Below, one piece after another: positions 1 to 5,681 of a stretch of DNA of 8,394 nucleotides (within the stretch, counting starts at the first letter, position 1; each line of letters opens with the position of its first letter). Made by a program: the position numbers and the translations under genes. The notes beneath the pieces are model-generated. The model had not been told where the DNA came from. It made no database searches and was given only the letters and a program-made list of their open reading frames with translations. Origin of the DNA: DATGQT01 sp035304085 (GTDB lineage: Bacteria > Bacteroidota > Rhodothermia > Rhodothermales > Rubricoccaceae); NCBI GenBank assembly GCA_035304085.1, contig DATGQT010000128.1, positions 1 to 8,394 on the forward strand, given 5' to 3'.

Positions 1-1
1 C

Positions 2-754
2 CCCCGCGAGGCCCGCCTCGCCCTCCGCCTCGACGGCGTCGCCGACAACGGCGACGCCGTGGCCGACCACGCCGCGCTCCTCCGCTTCCGCGACGACGCC
101 GCGCCCGGCTGGGACCGCCACGACGGCTCGAAGATGTACCCCCGCGCCGCCACCGTCGCCCTCCTCGCCCCCGTCGGCGAGCGCGACGGCGCGCCGTACC
201 GCCAGGCCGTCCGCTCCCTCCCGTACGCGCCCGCGCGCCGGGCCGGCACCGTCGTCCCCGTCGACTTCTTCGCCAACCACGGCGGCACGTTCGCCCTCTC
301 GTGGGCGCTCCACGGCGTCCCCGACGCCTGGGCCCTCCGCCTCCGCGACGGCGTGACGGGGGCGGAGGTCGACCTCCGCGCCGACACCAGCTACGCCTTC
401 ACCTCCGAGGCCACCGGCTGGACCGGCCGCTTCACCGTGACCGTCGCCCCCGGCGGCCCCGAGGCGGACGCCGCCCTCGGCCTCCCCGGCGGCTACGCCC
501 TCGGCGACGTCCACCCCAACCCGACCCGGGCGTCCGCGCGTCTCACGCTCCGCGTGGCCGAGGCGCAGGCGGTGACGGTGGCGCTCTACGACGTCCTCGG
601 CCGCCGCGTGGCGCTCCTCCACGACGGCCCCCTCGAGGCCGGCGCCGAGCACGCGTTCACCGTCGACGGCCGGGCCCTCGCCAGCGGCCTCTACCTCGTC
701 CGCGTCCGGGGCGAGACGTTCTCGGACACGCGCCGGCTCGTACGGGCTCGCTAG
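2..754 (+). CDS. C-terminal part of a T9SS-exported protein (5' end outside window)
   Basis: The reading frame is open from base 2 and ends at TAG 752-754, so about 250 residues are visible and the start lies upstream; the GTG at 59 is only an internal valine. The last ~84 residues (500-751) match the type IX secretion C-terminal sorting domain (TIGR04183 type): a PNP motif after a Leu-Gly-Asp-Val lead, then YDVLGR, then a Leu-Ala-Ser-Gly-Leu-Tyr strand and a final basic tail. In this family the domain directs export through the outer membrane, after which it is removed or anchored. The preceding ~165 residues look like beta-sandwich sequence (FALSW, PDAW, YAFTSEATGW, RFTVTV) of the kind found just before such tails; I cannot name the function of the missing N-terminal part. 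Leucine codons are almost all CTC, unlike the mixed CTC/CTG of the regulator at 2730. A 16-bp tandem duplication starts at the stop codon. Confidence 0.85.
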   Translation, partial: PREARLALRLDGVADNGDAVADHAALLRFRDDAAPGWDRHDGSKMYPRAATVALLAPVGERDGAPYRQAVRSLPYAPARRAGTVVPVDFFANHGGTFALSWALHGVPDAWALRLRDGVTGAEVDLRADTSYAFTSEATGWTGRFTVTVAPGGPEADAALGLPGGYALGDVHPNPTRASARLTLRVAEAQAVTVALYDVLGRRVALLHDGPLEAGAEHAFTVDGRALASGLYLVRVRGETFSDTRRLVRAR

Positions 755-777
755 AGCGTCTGCTCGCTAGAGCGTCT
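746..777. repeat. 16-bp perfect tandem duplication over the stop codon
   Basis: The unit GCTCGCTAGAGCGTCT occurs twice head to tail (746-761 and 762-777) without a mismatch. The first copy contains the TAG stop of the T9SS-exported protein, so the duplication does not change its product. Perfect identity points to a recent slippage event. Confidence 0.9.
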
Positions 778-880
778 CCGGGGGTGCGGCGACGCCCGGC
801 GGCACAACGGGCTCGTGGCGCTGCGCGAGGGCCGCGAGCTCGTGCTCACCGGCGCCCCCGCACCCCCGCCGCCTGCCACC

Positions 881-925
881 GCGTGGTGCGGTAGAGCGTG
901 GCGCGGTAGGGCGTGGCGCGGTAGG
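881..925. repeat. 15-bp unit, three tandem copies
   Basis: Consensus GCGTGGYGCGGTAGR at 881-895, 896-910 and 911-925; the last two copies are identical and the first differs at two positions. The sequence is non-coding as far as I can tell. Confidence 0.85.
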
Positions 926-966
926 GCACGTCGGCGGCGCGGGCGACGAAGGGGAGGGGGACGGTG

Positions 967-1003
967 CGGGTCACCGCCCCTCAGCGGGTCACCGCCCCCT
1001 CAG
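967..1003. repeat. 18/19-bp tandem duplication
   Basis: CGGGTCACCGCCCCTCAG (967-984) is followed directly by the same unit with one additional C (985-1003). The stop codon of the small minus-strand ORF falls inside the second copy. Confidence 0.85.
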
Positions 1004-1078
1004 CCTGATCGTGGAGTAGGCGGCGCCCGCGAGAGCGGCTACGACGACGCCGGCGATGGCGAGGAGGACGACGAGCAT
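989..1078 (-). CDS. Possible 29-residue single-span membrane peptide
   Basis: On the minus strand, ATG at 1078-1076 opens a 29-codon frame ending at TGA (991-989). The peptide is a hydrophobic helix of about 20 residues (Met-Leu-Val-Val-Leu-Leu-Ala-Ile-Ala-Gly-Val-Val-Val-Ala-Ala-Leu-Ala-Gly-Ala-Ala) followed by a short polar, basic tail (YSTIRLRGR). That is the layout of a small bitopic membrane protein with a basic cytoplasmic end. There is no Shine-Dalgarno match upstream, although many Bacteroidota genes lack one. The frame could also extend upstream without an obvious alternative start. GC-rich DNA with GTC/CTC runs can give such a peptide by chance, so this is a weak call and no family is recognised. 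Confidence 0.25.
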   Translation of the reverse strand: MLVVLLAIAGVVVAALAGAAYSTIRLRGR

Positions 1079-1143
1079 GGCGGCATGGGCGGAGGGAGGA
1101 GGGGCGCGGCCGTCCCACCACGAGCGGCCGCGCCCCCGGGGTT

Positions 1144-1190
1144 ACCCCCGTGCTCGGACCGTAGGAGGGGAAGGGCGGGTCCGAGGGGGT
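1144..1190. other. Bulged stem-loop, possible terminator
   Basis: CTCGGACC (1153-1160) pairs perfectly with GGTCCGAG (1178-1185) around a 17-nt loop. The stem continues outward through ACCCC (1144-1148) with GGGGT (1186-1190) after a 4-nt bulge. There is no T-tract. It may end a transcript from either side or be incidental structure in GC-rich DNA. Confidence 0.35.
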
Positions 1191-1257
1191 CGTTCCCAGT
1201 CCCGTTCGGATCGGGGACGGCCCGCCGCCAGTCTCCCGCTGACCGGCGACGACCGTA

Positions 1258-1287
1258 TTGACACGGGCGGGGGCCGGGGTCTAACTC
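1258..1287 (+). promoter_or_regulatory. Sigma70-like promoter candidate
   Basis: A perfect -35-type hexamer TTGACA (1258-1263) stands 18 bp before TAACTC (1282-1287), a poor -10 match. No gene follows closely; the only downstream candidates are the 13-bp repeat cluster and the structured region from about 1757. Low confidence, because the -10 element is weak. Confidence 0.2.
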
Positions 1288-1362
1288 CTTCGCGCGGTCT
1301 TCACGCTGGGGCGCCCTCCCCCCCCGCGAGAGGCTCCACGTGAGAAGCTGGAGGCGGGGTTC

Positions 1363-1401
1363 GTGGGTGTCCACGGTGGGTGCCCACGGTGGGTGTCCAC
1401 G
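1363..1401. repeat. Three tandem 13-bp near-palindromes
   Basis: GTGGGTGYCCACG is repeated at 1363-1375, 1376-1388 and 1389-1401. Each copy has dyad symmetry: GTGGG-TG-CCCAC is perfect in the middle copy, and GTGG..CCAC in the outer two. Three dyads at 13-bp spacing could be stacked protein-binding sites or fold into hairpins in RNA. No adjacent gene makes the target obvious. Confidence 0.75.
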
Positions 1402-1756
1402 GCGACCACGTCGTCGGCGCTGCGCGCGGGGACGCGTGATGGCGAACCGGCGGCCGGCCGGCGGGGCTCATTAGGGCGATGACCTCGGTGACGACCGCTC
1501 GCCCGCTCCCTCTCCCCCTCGAACTCGCCCTCGTGATGGAGGGCGCGGTAGGGCAGGGGGGGTATCAGATCCGTAGAGGCGACAGGCCCGAGGGGGCGTG
1601 CGAATACGTGGGTGGAGAAGGAGGTACACGCCGGGGCCCGTTCCTATCCCCGCCGTCCGCCCCGTCCGGGGCGCCCACCCGCACCCGGCGCGGGGATCGG
1701 TGAATCTACGTAGTAGAACGAAGGTAGCCGTGTAACGCGGAGATTACCCCTCGGAG

Positions 1757-1925
1757 TGCGCATAGATCGCGCATCATCGTGTGCACCAACTTGGCCCCTG
1801 GTTTGTAGAGCGACGAACGACCCGGCATGTGGCGGTGCCGGGAGACGCGGACCCCGATGCCCGACCAGGTGGGGGCTCCGGGGCGCGTCTGGAGCCCTCC
1901 GGGTGAGCGGTACCCGGAGGGCTCC
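1757..1925 (+). ncRNA. Candidate structured RNA or leader ending in a terminator-like stem
   Basis: Several complementary segments follow one another: TGCGC/GCGCA (1757-1761/1769-1773); CCCCTGGT (1795-1802) with ACCAGG-T-GG (1864-1872, one bulge), enclosing the perfect hairpin CCCGGCA/TGCCGGG (1821-1827/1836-1842); and the strong stem at 1891-1925. The first part is less GC-rich than its surroundings. It lacks the features of tRNA, tmRNA or any other RNA family I can recognise. The strand is inferred only from the position of the strong stem at the right end. It may be a small RNA, the remnant of a leader, or chance pairing in GC-rich sequence. Confidence 0.25.
1891..1925. terminator. Strong 14-bp stem-loop, terminator-like
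   Basis: GGAGCCCTCCGGGT (1891-1904) and its exact complement ACCCGGAGGGCTCC (1912-1925) enclose a 7-nt loop. The left arm's GGAGCCC could instead pair with GGGCTCC at 1873-1879, giving two mutually exclusive folds. No clear T-run follows (GTGCTTCC), as is common for hairpins in very GC-rich genomes. Confidence 0.55.
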
Positions 1926-2086
1926 GTGCTTCCGTCCCGTACGGCCACCCGTGCGGGGGGCCTCATCGGCGCCGCTTGGACACCCGGGCGGGCCCCGTCC
2001 TGGCAGGCCGGCGGGGGAGGGCGGCCTCGAAGCGGGCGATGCCCCTGGGGGAGGGGGAGCCGTTGGGTTGACTAAATCGCCAGGAC

Positions 2087-2102
2087 TTGACCGATCGGTC
2101 AA
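2087..2102. promoter_or_regulatory. Perfect 16-bp palindrome, TetR-family operator-like
   Basis: TTGACCGATCGGTCAA is an exact inverted repeat. Dyads of the form TTGACCG(N2)CGGTCAA are typical operators of TetR/AcrR-type repressors (known from the family, not shown here). A second TTGACT lies 19 bp to the left (2068-2073) in a short AT-richer stretch, so a promoter may be overlapped. No TetR-family gene is visible in the window, so the cognate regulator would have to be elsewhere or lost. The palindrome abuts the 5' limit of the AbiEi-like remnant. Confidence 0.5.
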
Positions 2103-2273
2103 CTCCTCCTCCCCGACGACGAGGGCGTCTTCCACGGCGCCCGCACGGCCTCCGGCCTCCACGTCGTCGCCCCGGCCCAGGCCTACGTCGACCTCCGCCA
2201 CGAGCCCGAGCGGGCGGAGGAGCTGGCCGAGGCGCTCCGCCCGCTCGTCCTCCGCCCGCCCGCCGGCTCGTAG
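2091..2273 (+). pseudogene. C-terminal remnant of an AbiEi-like type IV antitoxin
   Basis: An in-frame TGA at 2088 precedes about 60 codons with protein-like character ending at TAG 2271-2273. The stretch LLLPDDEGVFHGART, then HVVAPAQAYVDL, then HEPERAEELAEALRPLV resembles the end of AbiEi-type antitoxins, where a Pro-X-Gln-X-Tyr-X-Asp-Leu motif is followed by an Arg-X-Glu-Glu-X-Ala helix. The N-terminal winged-helix part is missing and I find no continuation in the other frames upstream, so the gene is broken near the palindrome at 2087-2102. Its stop overlaps the GTG of the following toxin remnant by one base, the usual arrangement in abiEi-abiEii operons. The family assignment is from memory of motifs and would need a profile search. 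Confidence 0.5.
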
Positions 2274-2420
2274 TGCCCGCCCGCGAACACCCCCGCTACG
2301 CGTCCGACTACACGGCGGACCAGCTGGACCGCTCGCATCGGACCCTCCTCCAGGTCGCCGCCGCCCTCGGCGACTTCCTCGTCGGCGGCCTCGTCGGCGG
2401 CCTCGTCGGCGGCCTCGTCG
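2273..2420 (+). pseudogene. N-terminal stub of an AbiEii-like nucleotidyltransferase toxin
   Basis: GTG at 2273-2275 overlaps the stop of the AbiEi-like remnant. The first ~36 codons read like the start of AbiEii-type nucleotidyltransferases: HPRYASDYTADQLDRSHRTL, then LQVAAALGDFL. In intact proteins this helix leads into a hydrophobic strand and the Gly-Gly-Leu/Ser motif of the nucleotidyltransferase fold. Here the frame instead enters three copies of a 12-bp repeat coding VGGL (2381-2416). After that the sequence no longer resembles the family, although the frame stays open to TAA 2597-2599. Several hundred residues, including the catalytic acidic residues, are missing, so the toxin cannot be active. 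The break lies exactly at the Gly-Gly motif, which fits slippage or recombination within repeated GGCGGCCTC sequence. Confidence 0.55.
2381..2416. repeat. 12-bp repeat, three perfect copies (codes VGGL)
   Basis: GTCGGCGGCCTC occurs at 2381-2392, 2393-2404 and 2405-2416, followed by a partial GTCG. It preserves the frame of the toxin stub and triplicates the position where the family's Gly-Gly nucleotide-binding motif would be. Confidence 0.9.
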
Positions 2421-2449
2421 AAGCGCCCCGCGATGCGGCGTCCTCCGAT

Positions 2450-2485
2450 ATTTTCGCGGCAAGCCCATGCGTGGTGGTAGCTTGC
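2450..2485 (+). promoter_or_regulatory. Bacteroidota-type promoter candidate for the regulator
   Basis: ATTTTCG (2450-2456) stands 21 bp before TAGCTTGC (2478-2485), a partial match to the Bacteroidota -33 TTTG / -7 TAnnTTTG pattern. This is one of the few AT-richer spots in the area. The -7-like element sits in the loop of a GGTGG/CCACC dyad (2473-2477/2485-2489). If used, the leader to the ATG at 2730 would be about 240 nt. Confidence 0.25.
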
Positions 2486-2566
2486 CACCCGCATCCGTCA
2501 CGTCAGGGCCGTAGCGCCGGACGAGAGGTCGGGGTTTGGCGTTGGTCGGCCTCAGGTGAGCGCCGT

Positions 2567-2618
2567 CCCGTAAGGCTTCCCGTAAGGCTCATCCCGTAAG
2601 GCTTCCCGTAAGGCTCAT
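2567..2618. repeat. 26-bp tandem repeat built from CCCGTAAGGCT units
   Basis: CCCGTAAGGCTT followed by CCCGTAAGGCTCAT makes a 26-bp unit present twice without mismatch (2567-2592, 2593-2618). The 11-mer CCCGTAAGGCT therefore occurs four times at 12- and 14-bp spacing, about 110-160 bp before the regulator's start. Such iterated sites may bind a regulator, possibly the LAL protein itself, or may be slippage products. Confidence 0.85.
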
Positions 2619-2729
2619 CGGGCTTCCGTCTCGCTCGTGACCCTCGCGTCTCACCTCCCGACGATCGCTGAACCCGGCAGGCCTGGCCTGCTCTCGCCCT
2701 GTCCGGCGAGAACCCCCCACAATCCAGGG

Positions 2730-5522
2730 ATGGGTACGACAAGCCCCCAGCATTGGCCGCAGCTGCACGGTCGCCGTCACGAGTGCGACGTGCTCGACCG
2801 GCTGCTCGAGGGGGTGCGTTCGGAGCAGAGTCGGGTGCTGGTCCTACGCGGCGAGGCGGGGGTGGGCAAGACCGCGCTGTTGGACCACCTCGTGGCGAGC
2901 GCGTCGGGGTGTCGCATCGCGCGGGCGGCGGGCGTGGAGTCCGAGATGGAGCTCGCCTACGCCGGCGTGCACCAGGTCTGCGCGCCGATGCTCGGCCGCC
3001 TCACGCGCCTGCCGGACCCCCAGCGCGAGGCGGTCGGAACGGCCTTCGGGCTGAGCGCCGGGGAGGCCCCGGATCTCTTCCTCGTGGGGCTGGCCGTGCT
3101 CGGCCTGATGTCCGACGTGGCTGCGGACGGGCCGCTCGTCTGCATCGTCGACGACGCGCAGTGGCTCGACCGCGCGTCGGCGCGGGTGCTCGCGTTCGTC
3201 GCGCGGCGCCTCCAGGCGGAGTCGGTGGCCCTCGTGTTCTCCGTCAGGGAGCCGGCCGAGGAGCGGGAGCTGCGGGGGCTCCCGGAGCTCCCGGTCGAGG
3301 GGCTGAGCGACGGGGATTCGCGCGCGCTGCTCGAATCGGCGGTTCCGGGGCGGCTGGACGCGCGGGTGCGGGACCGGATCGTCGCGGAGACGCGCGGCAA
3401 CCCGCTCGCCCTGCTGGAGCTGCCCCGCGGCCTGTCCTCGGCCGAGCTCGCGGGCGGCTTCGCGCGCCCCGACGCGCGGCCGCTGGCGAGCCGCATCGAG
3501 GAGAGCTTCGTCCGGCGCGTCCACGCGCTCCCGGCCGAGACGCAGCGCCTGCTGCTGGCGGCGGCGGCCGAGCCGCTGGGCGACGTGACGTTGTTGAGGC
3601 GCGCCGCCCAGCGGCTCGGGATCGACCTCGACGCCGTCGCACCGGCCGAGGCAGAGGGGCTGATCGAGCTCGGCAAGCGGGTGCGGTTCCGCCACCCGCT
3701 GGTGCGTTCGGCCGCCTACCGGGCGGCGAGCCTGGCGGATCGCAGGGAGGTACACCGCGCCCTCGCCGAGGCCACCGATCCCGCTTCCGACCCGGACCGT
3801 CGCGCTTGGCATCGGGCCCATGCGGCCGTGGGGCTCGACGACGACGTCGCCGACGAGCTGGACCACTCGGCCAACCGGGCACGGCGGCGCGGCGGCGTGG
3901 CCGCCGCGGCGGCCTTCCTCGAGCGAGCGACCGAGTTGACGGCCGACCCGGCCCGGCGCAGCGCGCGGGCGTTGGCCGCCGCGGAGGCCAAGTTCGAGGT
4001 GGCCGCGCCCGACGCCGCGAACGAGCTCCTCGCGGTGGCGGAGCTGGGCCCGTTGGACGACCTGCAGCGCGCGTGGCTCGCGCGCCTCCGCGCGCGGATC
4101 GTCTACGCGCAGAGGCGCGGGCGGGACGCCCCGGCGTTGCTGCTTGAGGCGGCCGTGCGACTCGAGGCGCTGGACGTCGAGCTGGCGCGCGAGACGTACC
4201 TCTACGCGCTGGGCGCAGCGATCTCCGCCGGGTCTCTCGGCGGGCGAGCAGGCGTCCGGGAGGTCGCCACGGCGGCGCGGGCTGCCCCAGCAGGCCCCAG
4301 CCCGCCACGGCCCATCGACCTCGTCCTCGACGGCGTGGCGACGCGCTTCACGGACGGCTACGAGGCGGGCGCCCCTATCCTGCGGCGGGCGTTGCAAACG
4401 TTCCGGCATGAGCCGCTCCGCAGCGGGGACGACGTCGTGCGCTGGTGCTGGCTCACGTGCCTCGTCGTCCAGGAGACCGTCCTGCACGAGCTGTGGGACG
4501 ACGAGCTGTGGCATGAGCTGGCCACCCGCGCCGTCCAGCTCGCGCGCGACGCCGGCGCGCTCGGCGTCCTGCCCGTCGCCCTCGTCTACCGCGCGGGGAT
4601 GCACGTTCACGCCGGCGAGTTCGCGGCCGCGTCGGCGCTGCTGGAGGAGGCCGATTCGATCACGGCAGCGACCGGCTACGCGCCCCTGAGGTACCCGTCG
4701 CTGGTGCTCGTCGCCTGGCGCGGCGAGGAGGCGGAGGCGTTGCAGCAGATCGCGGCGGGCGTCGAGGACGCGACTACCAGGGGCGAGGGGCGGATGATCG
4801 GGGTGGCGGGCTACGCGACCGCCGTCCTCCACAACGGCCGCGGCGACTACCCCGCCGCCCTCGCCGGTGCACGGACGGCCTGCGAGTTCGTGGACCGCGG
4901 GTGCTTCGGGTGGTCGCTCGTCGAGCTGGTGGAGGCGAGCGCCTACGCCGCCGCCCGAGGGGTGGCCGCCGATGCCCTCCGACGGCTCGAGGAACGGACC
5001 CGCGTCGCCGGCACCGACTGGGCCCTCGGCATGTTGGCCCGGTCGCGTGCCCTGCTGAACGAGGGCGGGGCCGCCGAAGCCCTGTTCCGCGAGGCGATCG
5101 CGCGGCTCGAACGCAGCCGGATGGTCGTGCACCTGGCCCGCGCTCACCTCGTGTTCGGGGAATGGCTGCGTCGGGAGAACCGGCGCCTGGACGCGCGCGA
5201 GCAGCTGCGGGTCGCCCACGAGATGCTCAGCCGCATCGGGGCCGAGGCCTTCGCCGAACGCGCCCGGCGCGAGCTCAAGGCCACCGGCGAGACGGTCCTC
5301 CGACGCACGGCCGAGACCCGCGACGTCCTCACCGCGCAGGAGGCGCAGGTCGCCCGCCTCGCCGCCGAGGGGCACACGAACCCGGAGATCGGGAGCCAGC
5401 TCTTCATCAGCCCCAAGACCGTCGAGTACCACCTGCACAAGGTGTTCGCGAAGCTGGACATCCGCTCGCGCAGGGAGCTCGGCGGCGCCCTCCATGGCCG
5501 AGTGAACAGGGCATCGGCGTAG
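2730..5522 (+). CDS. LAL-type LuxR-family transcriptional regulator with AAA/STAND ATPase domain
   Basis: The 930-residue product has the architecture of large ATP-binding LuxR regulators (LAL, MalT-like), which act as ATP-dependent cytoplasmic transcription switches. In order: a GRRHE lead (14-18); Walker A GEAGVGKT (41-48); Walker B LVCIVDDAQWLD (136-147); VFSVREP at the end of a sensor strand (169-175); GNPLAL (223-228) and FRHPLVRSAAY (320-330), both typical of the family; a long Ala/Leu-rich helical, TPR-like region (~390-850) that usually senses a ligand or partner; and a C-terminal LuxR HTH (~867-921) with TNPEIGSQLFISPKTVEYHLHK. I chose ATG 2730 because the in-frame GTG at 2637 adds a Pro-rich leader absent from the family; no good Shine-Dalgarno precedes either. 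Mixed CTG/CTC leucine codons and general similarity to actinobacterial LALs hint at transfer. It is the likely controller of the downstream enzymes, which is inference. Confidence 0.88.
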   Translation: MGTTSPQHWPQLHGRRHECDVLDRLLEGVRSEQSRVLVLRGEAGVGKTALLDHLVASASGCRIARAAGVESEMELAYAGVHQVCAPMLGRLTRLPDPQREAVGTAFGLSAGEAPDLFLVGLAVLGLMSDVAADGPLVCIVDDAQWLDRASARVLAFVARRLQAESVALVFSVREPAEERELRGLPELPVEGLSDGDSRALLESAVPGRLDARVRDRIVAETRGNPLALLELPRGLSSAELAGGFARPDARPLASRIEESFVRRVHALPAETQRLLLAAAAEPLGDVTLLRRAAQRLGIDLDAVAPAEAEGLIELGKRVRFRHPLVRSAAYRAASLADRREVHRALAEATDPASDPDRRAWHRAHAAVGLDDDVADELDHSANRARRRGGVAAAAAFLERATELTADPARRSARALAAAEAKFEVAAPDAANELLAVAELGPLDDLQRAWLARLRARIVYAQRRGRDAPALLLEAAVRLEALDVELARETYLYALGAAISAGSLGGRAGVREVATAARAAPAGPSPPRPIDLVLDGVATRFTDGYEAGAPILRRALQTFRHEPLRSGDDVVRWCWLTCLVVQETVLHELWDDELWHELATRAVQLARDAGALGVLPVALVYRAGMHVHAGEFAAASALLEEADSITAATGYAPLRYPSLVLVAWRGEEAEALQQIAAGVEDATTRGEGRMIGVAGYATAVLHNGRGDYPAALAGARTACEFVDRGCFGWSLVELVEASAYAAARGVAADALRRLEERTRVAGTDWALGMLARSRALLNEGGAAEALFREAIARLERSRMVVHLARAHLVFGEWLRRENRRLDAREQLRVAHEMLSRIGAEAFAERARRELKATGETVLRRTAETRDVLTAQEAQVARLAAEGHTNPEIGSQLFISPKTVEYHLHKVFAKLDIRSRRELGGALHGRVNRASA

Positions 5523-5579
5523 ACCGGGCGAGGGCGGGCCCCGACCCCTCCCGGCCCCGGGCGTCCCGGTCGCGCGACC

Positions 5580-5637
5580 AGGGACGAGACTAGGGGACCC
5601 CCCGGACGCGGGGGTGGGCAGGGGGCCGCTAACGTGC
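5580..5637 (+). promoter_or_regulatory. Shared 58-bp control element, copy A (before peroxiredoxin-like gene)
   Basis: This segment matches 6721-6778 at 52 of 58 positions without gaps. It contains the second of two direct half-sites, GACCAGGG (5576-5583) and GACTAGGG (5588-5595), 12 bp apart. A GGGGAC-CCCCC dyad-like core and GTGGGCAGGGGGCCG follow, then TAACGTGC, a possible -10 element, about 40 nt before the ATG at 5679. The conserved position before two genes in otherwise unrelated sequence suggests an operator plus promoter. Confidence 0.75.
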
Positions 5638-5662
5638 TCCACCCCGACGAACCATCCACCAT

Positions 5663-5681
5663 CCACGAGGACCACCCCATG
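5663..5681 (+). promoter_or_regulatory. Ribosome binding site fixing the start at 5679
   Basis: CCACGAGG (5663-5670) lies 8 nt before ATG 5679-5681. The same octamer with the same 8-nt spacer and a terminal ACCCC precedes the hydrolase start at 6834, so these two starts support each other. The GTG at 5634, in frame upstream, lies inside the shared control element and is rejected. Confidence 0.6.

Larger units (their letters stand above)
755..2090. other. Long gene-poor intergenic region with tandem repeats and hairpins
   Basis: About 1.3 kb without a convincing gene of normal size. Open frames here are low-complexity Arg/Gly/Pro-rich and do not resemble a protein family. What it does hold is listed separately: tandem duplications at 746-777, 881-925, 967-1003 and 1363-1401; a tiny hydrophobic ORF at 989-1078 on the minus strand; a bulged hairpin at 1144-1190; a possible promoter at 1258-1287; a less GC-rich stretch from about 1690 to 1830 leading into stacked hairpins; and a TetR-operator-like palindrome at 2087-2102. 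A small hairpin (CGCCCC-GTCC-GGGGCG, 1658-1673) is also present. Confidence 0.6.
2421..2729. other. Intergenic region upstream of the LAL regulator
   Basis: About 300 bp with no recognisable gene. It contains a possible promoter (2450-2485), two 26-bp tandem repeats (2567-2618) and a short hairpin TCTCGCC/GGCGAGA (2692-2698/2705-2711) ending 18 bp before the regulator's ATG. These elements are well placed to control the regulator gene. It has no copy of the element shared by the two downstream genes. Confidence 0.5.

Noticed and set aside
1198..1218. T-arm-like segment (TCCCG, TTCGGAT, CGGGG) suggesting a tRNA
   Set aside because: Position 58 would be G instead of the invariant A, and no acceptor, D-arm or anticodon arm can be built upstream.
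1479..1703. 74-codon plus-strand ORF
   Set aside because: The second half loses GC bias at third positions and becomes Gly/Arg/Pro-rich; no motif, no binding site, no conserved context seen.
1706..1966. 86-codon minus-strand ORF across the hairpin region
   Set aside because: It runs through perfect inverted repeats better explained as RNA or terminator structure, and the translation resembles no family.
2567..2618. Repeats as a possible CRISPR array
   Set aside because: Units are 12-14 bp, directly adjacent with no unique spacers, and no cas gene is present.
2637..2729. GTG 2637 as an earlier start for the LAL regulator (31 more residues)
   Set aside because: The extension is Pro-rich, has no counterpart in the family, no Shine-Dalgarno, and spans the hairpin at 2692-2711; ATG 2730 puts the GRRHE motif at the usual distance from the N-terminus.
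5634..5678. GTG 5634 as start of the peroxiredoxin-like protein
   Set aside because: It lies inside the shared control element, and ATG 5679 has the CCACGAGG-N8 leader also seen before the hydrolase gene.
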